A stretch of 10,001 nt of DNA from CAKRZE01 sp045617585 (GTDB taxonomy: Bacteria; Bacillota; Clostridia; Oscillospirales; CAG-272), in NCBI GenBank assembly GCA_045617585.1, contig JAZLIW010000022.1, positions 1 through 10,001 of the forward strand, written 5' to 3'. Numbering within the stretch: the stretch's first letter is position 1; the number at the start of each line of letters is the position of its first letter. The position numbers and the translations under genes are program-made. The notes beneath the pieces were generated by a model. It saw only the letters and a program-made list of their open reading frames with translations. It was not told the origin of the DNA and did not search any database. Below, one piece after another: positions 6,708-10,001 of this stretch.

Positions 6708-7722
6708 ATTCTTCCATCAGTCCGAAGCTGTACACCGTCTCGGAGCGGAAGGTCTCACCGGCTTTCAGCACGGGAGACGGGAAATCCGGGCGGTTCGGTG
6801 AATCCGGGAAGAACTGCGTTTCGAGCGCGATCGCGTGCAGCGGGCGCTGGGGGACGCCGCCCTTGAAGGGGACCGGCTTATCCATCCCGCCCGCGGTGTA
6901 CACCTGAATGCCGGGGAGGTCGGTCGTCACGATCAGCGCCCTTCCGGAGGCAGGATCGCACACCATCGCGGCGCGTTTGGTCTCCCGCTCGCCGCCGCGG
7001 AGGACGGAGTTGTGGTCGATCGGGGTCGCGAGCTTTTTGGGGCTCGTATAATCGAACAGCGTCTTGCCGACGGGAACGGGAGCACCCACCGGGATCAGGT
7101 CGTCGTTGACCTCGCAGTACCGGTCGGCATTGATCCAGAGAAGCTGGTCCTCAAGCGAGCTGCCGCCGATCCCGTTCAGGTTGAAGTACGCGTGATTGGT
7201 CAGGCTGCAGACGGTATCCGCGTCGGTCGTCGCTTCATAGCGCAGGGAGAGATTGTACCCGTCAAAGGAGCAGGTCACGCGGACCGTCATATTTCCGGGA
7301 TAGCCCTCGTCCCCGTCGGGTGAAAACAGGGAAAAGCGCACGGTCTCCTCGTCCAGGATCTCGGCGTACCAGAGGCGGGCGTTGTAGGACACGTTTCCGC
7401 CGTGGAGATGCTGCTTCCCTTTTTCGTTGCAGAACAGCCGGTATTCCTTCCCGTTCAGGAGAAAGGTGCCGTGATCGATCCGGTTGCAGTATCTGCCGAC
7501 CATCGCGCCGTGATAGTCCCCGCTTTTCCGATAATCTCCGATCGTATCGAAGCCGCAGACCACGTCGCCGAGCACACCGTTCTTATCCGGCACGGTCAGC
7601 GCCTGTACGATCCCTCCGTATTCCAGAAACCGGACAAACGAGCCGTTCTCGTTCCGGATCGTATAAGAATAGACCTCTCTGCCGTCGGGCATCCTGTCAA
7701 ACAGTTCCTTGATCACACTCAT
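6706..7722 (-). CDS. galM: Aldose 1-epimerase (mutarotase)
   Basis: Interconverts alpha and beta anomers of galactose or glucose, supplying alpha-galactose to galactokinase in the Leloir pathway; cytoplasmic. The 338-residue protein has family-typical length. Landmarks: RFLEYGGIVQ near the N terminus; GRYCNRI (76-82); QHLHGG with His107 as the substrate-binding histidine; SLTNHAYFNL with His177 as the likely general acid; IPVG (210-213); and ALETQFFPDSPN with Glu301 as the likely general base. GAGGG (complement of 7730-7734) lies 7 nt before the ATG at 7720-7722. The gene has its own consensus promoter and converges on the alpha-galactosidase gene with a shared terminator, so it is a separate unit likely serving the same sugar. 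Confidence 0.95.
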   Translation of the reverse strand: MSVIKELFDRMPDGREVYSYTIRNENGSFVRFLEYGGIVQALTVPDKNGVLGDVVCGFDTIGDYRKSGDYHGAMVGRYCNRIDHGTFLLNGKEYRLFCNEKGKQHLHGGNVSYNARLWYAEILDEETVRFSLFSPDGDEGYPGNMTVRVTCSFDGYNLSLRYEATTDADTVCSLTNHAYFNLNGIGGSSLEDQLLWINADRYCEVNDDLIPVGAPVPVGKTLFDYTSPKKLATPIDHNSVLRGGERETKRAAMVCDPASGRALIVTTDLPGIQVYTAGGMDKPVPFKGGVPQRPLHAIALETQFFPDSPNRPDFPSPVLKAGETFRSETVYSFGLMEE

Positions 7723-7748
7723 GGGGAATCCCTCTTTCGTTTTTTCTT

Positions 7749-7777
7749 ATTATACCTCCGATTTTGCTCTCTGTCAA
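7749..7777 (-). promoter_or_regulatory. Consensus sigma-A promoter for galM
   Basis: On the complement, TTGACA (7772-7777) and TATAAT (7749-7754) are both perfect and separated by 17 nt. Transcription would start near 7742, about 20 nt before the galM start codon. A full-consensus promoter suggests strong basal activity unless a repressor acts on it. Confidence 0.92.
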
Positions 7778-7778
7778 C

Positions 7779-7799
7779 CGCTTTCCGTCCGTCAAAGCG
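7779..7799. promoter_or_regulatory. Short palindrome next to the galM -35 element
   Basis: CGCTTT (7779-7784) and AAAGCG (7794-7799) are perfect 6-nt inverted arms around a 9-nt spacer, one base upstream of the galM -35 hexamer. Position and symmetry fit an operator for a dimeric regulator, but arms this short can arise by chance and no regulator gene is in the window. Confidence 0.3.
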
Positions 7800-7828
7800 T
7801 GCTGTCCGTCTCTTTTGTCAAAAAGCCC

Positions 7829-7857
7829 TTGAACAATCCGGGATTCTATGATACAAT
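7829..7857 (+). promoter_or_regulatory. Sigma-A type promoter for the yqeG operon
   Basis: TTGAAC (7829-7834) and TACAAT (7852-7857) are separated by 17 nt, with four of six and five of six consensus matches. Transcription would start near 7864, about 32 nt before the yqeG start codon. It is divergent from the galM promoter, with 51 nt between the two -35 boxes. Confidence 0.75.
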
Positions 7858-7895
7858 GAAGAAAAAAGAAAAATCAGGAGATCAGGAATAAAGAC

Positions 7896-8417
7896 ATGTC
7901 CGACCTTCTCGACCGGGCGTTCGTGCCCGACCATTATTATGACACGATCTACGAGGTCACGCCCGCCCTTCTGAAGGCGGAGGGTGTGCGGGGGCTGATC
8001 CTCGATATCGACAACACCCTCGTGACCTACGACGACGCGGACCCCACGCCGCCCGTCCTTCGCTGGGTCAAAGAAATGCAGGAAAACGGGATCTCCCTCG
8101 CCTTCGTTTCCAACAATTCCAAAAGGGAGCGCGTGGAGCGGTTCAACCGCCCGTTCTCTTTCTTTGCCGCGGCAAAAAGCGGAAAGCCGGGGACGAAGCA
8201 GGTGCGCGCGGCGCTGAAGTATATGGGTATTTCCGCCGCCGAAGCGTGCGTGATCGGCGATCAGGTCTTTACCGATATCTTTGCGGGGAAACGCCTCGGT
8301 ACCCGCTCGGTCCTCGTTAAACCGATCAAGGACAAAACGACCCTGTTTTTCCGCTTCAAGCGGAAGCTGGAGGTCCCCGTCATCCGACGGTATTACAAAA
8401 ACAACGGAGAAAAATAA
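7896..8417 (+). CDS. yqeG: YqeG-family HAD-IIIA phosphatase
   Basis: Small HAD-superfamily phosphatase of 173 residues, normal for the YqeG/GEP4 family. Fungal GEP4 dephosphorylates phosphatidylglycerophosphate, so a role in membrane phosphoglycerolipid synthesis is possible but not shown here. Motif I is LDIDNTL with Asp37 as nucleophile and Asp39 as acid/base. Motif II is SNNS (72-75), motif III Lys97 in GKPG, and motif IV GDQVFTD (Asp122, Asp127). The basic C-terminal tail (FRFKRKLEVPVIRRYYKNN) is also typical. The start at 7896 has AGGA at 7884-7887, 8 nt upstream, and a second AGGAG at 7876-7880. First gene of an operon; the next starts 4 nt after its stop. Confidence 0.9.
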   Translation: MSDLLDRAFVPDHYYDTIYEVTPALLKAEGVRGLILDIDNTLVTYDDADPTPPVLRWVKEMQENGISLAFVSNNSKRERVERFNRPFSFFAAAKSGKPGTKQVRAALKYMGISAAEACVIGDQVFTDIFAGKRLGTRSVLVKPIKDKTTLFFRFKRKLEVPVIRRYYKNNGEK

Positions 8418-8421
8418 TAAT

Positions 8422-9282
8422 ATGGAGATCAAAAGACCCCGCCCGTATTTCGGGCCGGGCGGAAACTCGGTCAGCTTTTACGGCGACGGCTGCAAGCACT
8501 CGGAGGAGGCGCCCGCGTGGCTGAAGACCAAGGGACTCGACGCCTACGAATACCAGTGCGGCAACGGCGTCACCGGAACGGAAGCGACCTTCCGCCGCAT
8601 CGGAGAAAGGGCGAAGGAAAACGGCATTTCCCTCTCCCTGCACGCGCCCTATTTCATTTCCCTGTCCGGCACGGATCCGGAGACGCGGCTGAAGTCCCTC
8701 GGCTATATCGCGAAAAGCCGTGACGCCGCGCTCGCGATGGGCGCGGACACCATCGTCATCCACACCGGCAGCGCCGGAAAGATCACGCGGGAGGAAGCGC
8801 TCGCGCTCGCAGCCGACACCATGGCGCGCGCACTTGACGGGCTCGGCGATCTGCCCGTCCGCTACGGGCTTGAAACGATGGGGAAAAAGAACCAACTCGG
8901 CACGCTGGAAGAGGTCATCGTCCTCTGTAAAGCCGATCCGCGTCTCGTTCCGGTCGTGGACTTCGGTCATCTCAATGCCCGCGAATGCGGCGGCGTTTTC
9001 CGCACCGCGGACGACTACCGGCGCGTGTTCGACCTGATCGGCTCCGGGCTCGACGATTACCGCGCCAGATACCTGCACTGCCACTTTTCGCGGATCGAGT
9101 TTACCGCCGCCGGGGAAAAGAAGCACCTGACCTTTGAGGATACGGCCTTCGGTCCCGACCACGGGCCGCTGATGGAGGCGATCGCAAAAGAAGGGCTTTG
9201 CCCCCGCATCATCTGCGAATCCGCGGGGACCATGGCGGAGGATGCGCTGACGATGAAAAAAGCGTTCCTTTCCTTTACGTAA
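8422..9282 (+). CDS. Endonuclease IV-like TIM-barrel protein (AP endonuclease family 2)
   Basis: Likely metal-dependent (beta/alpha)8 protein of the endonuclease IV / xylose isomerase-like superfamily; true Nfo enzymes cut DNA 5' of abasic sites using three zinc ions. The product has 286 residues, close to the family norm. Candidate ligands in the Nfo order are His74 (SLHAPY), His114 (VIHTGS), Glu151 (LETMG), Asp180 and His183 (VDFGHLN), His219 or His221 (LHCHFS), His235 (KKHLTF) and Glu266 (ICESAG). The D-R-H zinc motif of classical Nfo appears here as K-K-H, so one ligand may be changed. The open frame extends back to 8281 inside yqeG. ATG 8422 is chosen because homology starts there and it follows yqeG by 4 nt; the only SD (GGAG, 8406-8409) is 12 nt away, suggesting coupling with yqeG translation. 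Confidence 0.85.
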   Translation: MEIKRPRPYFGPGGNSVSFYGDGCKHSEEAPAWLKTKGLDAYEYQCGNGVTGTEATFRRIGERAKENGISLSLHAPYFISLSGTDPETRLKSLGYIAKSRDAALAMGADTIVIHTGSAGKITREEALALAADTMARALDGLGDLPVRYGLETMGKKNQLGTLEEVIVLCKADPRLVPVVDFGHLNARECGGVFRTADDYRRVFDLIGSGLDDYRARYLHCHFSRIEFTAAGEKKHLTFEDTAFGPDHGPLMEAIAKEGLCPRIICESAGTMAEDALTMKKAFLSFT

Positions 9283-9298
9283 CGAAGAGGGAGAACTT

Positions 9299-9994
9299 AT
9301 GGGAAAACTACTGTTGATCGACGGGAACAGCATCCTCAACCGGGCGTTTTTCGGGATCCGGCCGCTGACCACGAAATCTGGGCTTTTCACGCACGCCGTC
9401 TACGGGATGATGAACATCCTGCTCGGCCATATCGAGCGGGAGCGCCCCGACCACATCGCGTGCGCCTTCGACCTGAAGGCAAAGACCTTCCGTCACCTGA
9501 TGTACGACGGATACAAGGCGAACCGGCACGGAATGCCGGAGGAGCTCGCCGTCCAGCTGCCCTACGCCAAAAAAATGGTCGCCGGGCTCGGCATCCCGAT
9601 CGTGGAGCTTGAGGGCTACGAGGCGGACGACGTCATCGGGACCGCGTCCGCGTTTTCCGACGCCGATCCGACGCTCGAGGTCGATATCGTGACCGGAGAC
9701 CGCGACTCCTTCCAGCTGATCCGGGACAACGTCTTTGTCCTGCTCGCCTCAACGGGAGAAACGGTCCGTTTCGACCGCGCGGCGTTCGGCGAAAAATACG
9801 GCGGAACCACGCCGGAGCAGTTCCCCGACGTCAAGGCGCTGATGGGCGACTCCTCCGATAACATCCCCGGCGTTCCCGGGATCGGGGAAAAGACCGCGGT
9901 CCGGCTGATCGCCGATTTCGGCTCGGTCGACGGCGTCTACGAGGCGCTCCCGACCCCGAAGCTGAAGTCGGGTCGGAGCCATGTCGTTCTGTGA
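9299..9994 (+). CDS. polA: DNA polymerase I, 5'-3' exonuclease domain, interrupted by in-frame TGA
   Basis: N-terminal FEN-like 5' nuclease domain of DNA polymerase I, which removes RNA primers and flaps in lagging-strand maturation and repair. All catalytic elements are present: Asp8 (LLLIDGN), YKANR (72-76), YEADDVIG (Glu108, Asp110, Asp111), VTGDRDSFQL (Asp134, Asp136) and GDSSDNIPGVPGIGEKTA (Asp184, Asp188 plus the DNA-binding helix-three-turn-helix). GAGGG (9287-9291) lies 7 nt before the ATG, and the gene starts 16 nt after the TIM-barrel gene. The frame stops at TGA 9992-9994 after residue 231 (SGRSHVVL), where full-length PolA normally continues with L-S-x-x-L-A-T-I. Only 7 bases follow, so the polymerase domain cannot be seen. 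It may be a nonsense mutation, a sequence error, or a 5' nuclease without polymerase; the last is least likely because the stop falls inside the domain's end. Confidence 0.88.
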   Translation: MGKLLLIDGNSILNRAFFGIRPLTTKSGLFTHAVYGMMNILLGHIERERPDHIACAFDLKAKTFRHLMYDGYKANRHGMPEELAVQLPYAKKMVAGLGIPIVELEGYEADDVIGTASAFSDADPTLEVDIVTGDRDSFQLIRDNVFVLLASTGETVRFDRAAFGEKYGGTTPEQFPDVKALMGDSSDNIPGVPGIGEKTAVRLIADFGSVDGVYEALPTPKLKSGRSHVVL

Positions 9995-10001
9995 GCCAAG
10001 G

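Noticed and set aside
8380..9390. A 336-codon minus-strand open frame opposite the endonuclease IV-like gene.
   Set aside because: No recognisable protein features; the plus-strand product has ordered metal-ligand motifs.
9992..9994. TGA recoded as a sense codon (Trp or Gly) in this genome.
   Set aside because: rplM ends at TGA (393-395) at the exact family length, and Trp is encoded by TGG throughout, so the standard bacterial code fits.

Overview
The window looks like chromosomal DNA from a Gram-positive anaerobe of the Clostridia, probably gut or animal associated. The base composition is fairly GC-rich. The evidence is purine-rich Shine-Dalgarno sites, near-consensus vegetative promoters (TTGACA-17-TATAAT), lipoprotein signals, the rplM-rpsI pair, a YqeG-family HAD phosphatase and sugar-polymer hydrolases. 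The genus cannot be fixed from sequence alone. I see no mobile elements, CRISPR arrays, tRNA or rRNA genes.

Layout. (1) 1-821, minus strand: rplM (L13) then rpsI (S9, cut by the window edge), driven by a consensus promoter at 872-900. (2) 822-1109: divergent intergenic region, with an extended -10 promoter facing right. (3) 1110-3220, plus strand: an intact parvulin-type (PPIC) foldase lipoprotein, then a decayed lipoprotein gene. The decayed gene has a signal peptide, a -1 frameshift, a shard of an alkaline-phosphatase/phosphodiesterase-like domain and the C-terminal part of a LamG-like domain. (4) 3297-6624, plus strand: a two-gene glycoside hydrolase operon with a GH5-like clan A enzyme and a GH36 alpha-galactosidase, neither with a signal peptide. 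(5) 6627-6707: a 21-nt direct repeat whose second copy forms one arm of a bidirectional terminator. (6) 6706-7722, minus strand: galM (aldose 1-epimerase), convergent with the alpha-galactosidase gene. (7) 7723-7895: divergent promoters with a small palindrome between them. (8) 7896-9994, plus strand: yqeG-like phosphatase, an endonuclease IV-like TIM barrel and the 5'-3' exonuclease domain of polA, stopped by an in-frame TGA at 9992-9994.

How the genes fit together. The GH5-like and GH36 enzymes plus galM suggest cytoplasmic breakdown of imported galactose-decorated beta-mannoside oligosaccharides: galactose is removed, the beta-linked backbone is cut, and the released galactose is epimerised for the Leloir pathway. 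This substrate assignment is inference. The yqeG / endonuclease IV-like / polA block is a tightly spaced operon; the last two would form a base-excision repair pair if the TIM-barrel protein is a real AP endonuclease.

The points most worth a second look are the eroded phosphodiesterase-LamG lipoprotein gene and the stop codon in polA at a position where the family normally has Ser. No clearly new multi-gene system is visible.
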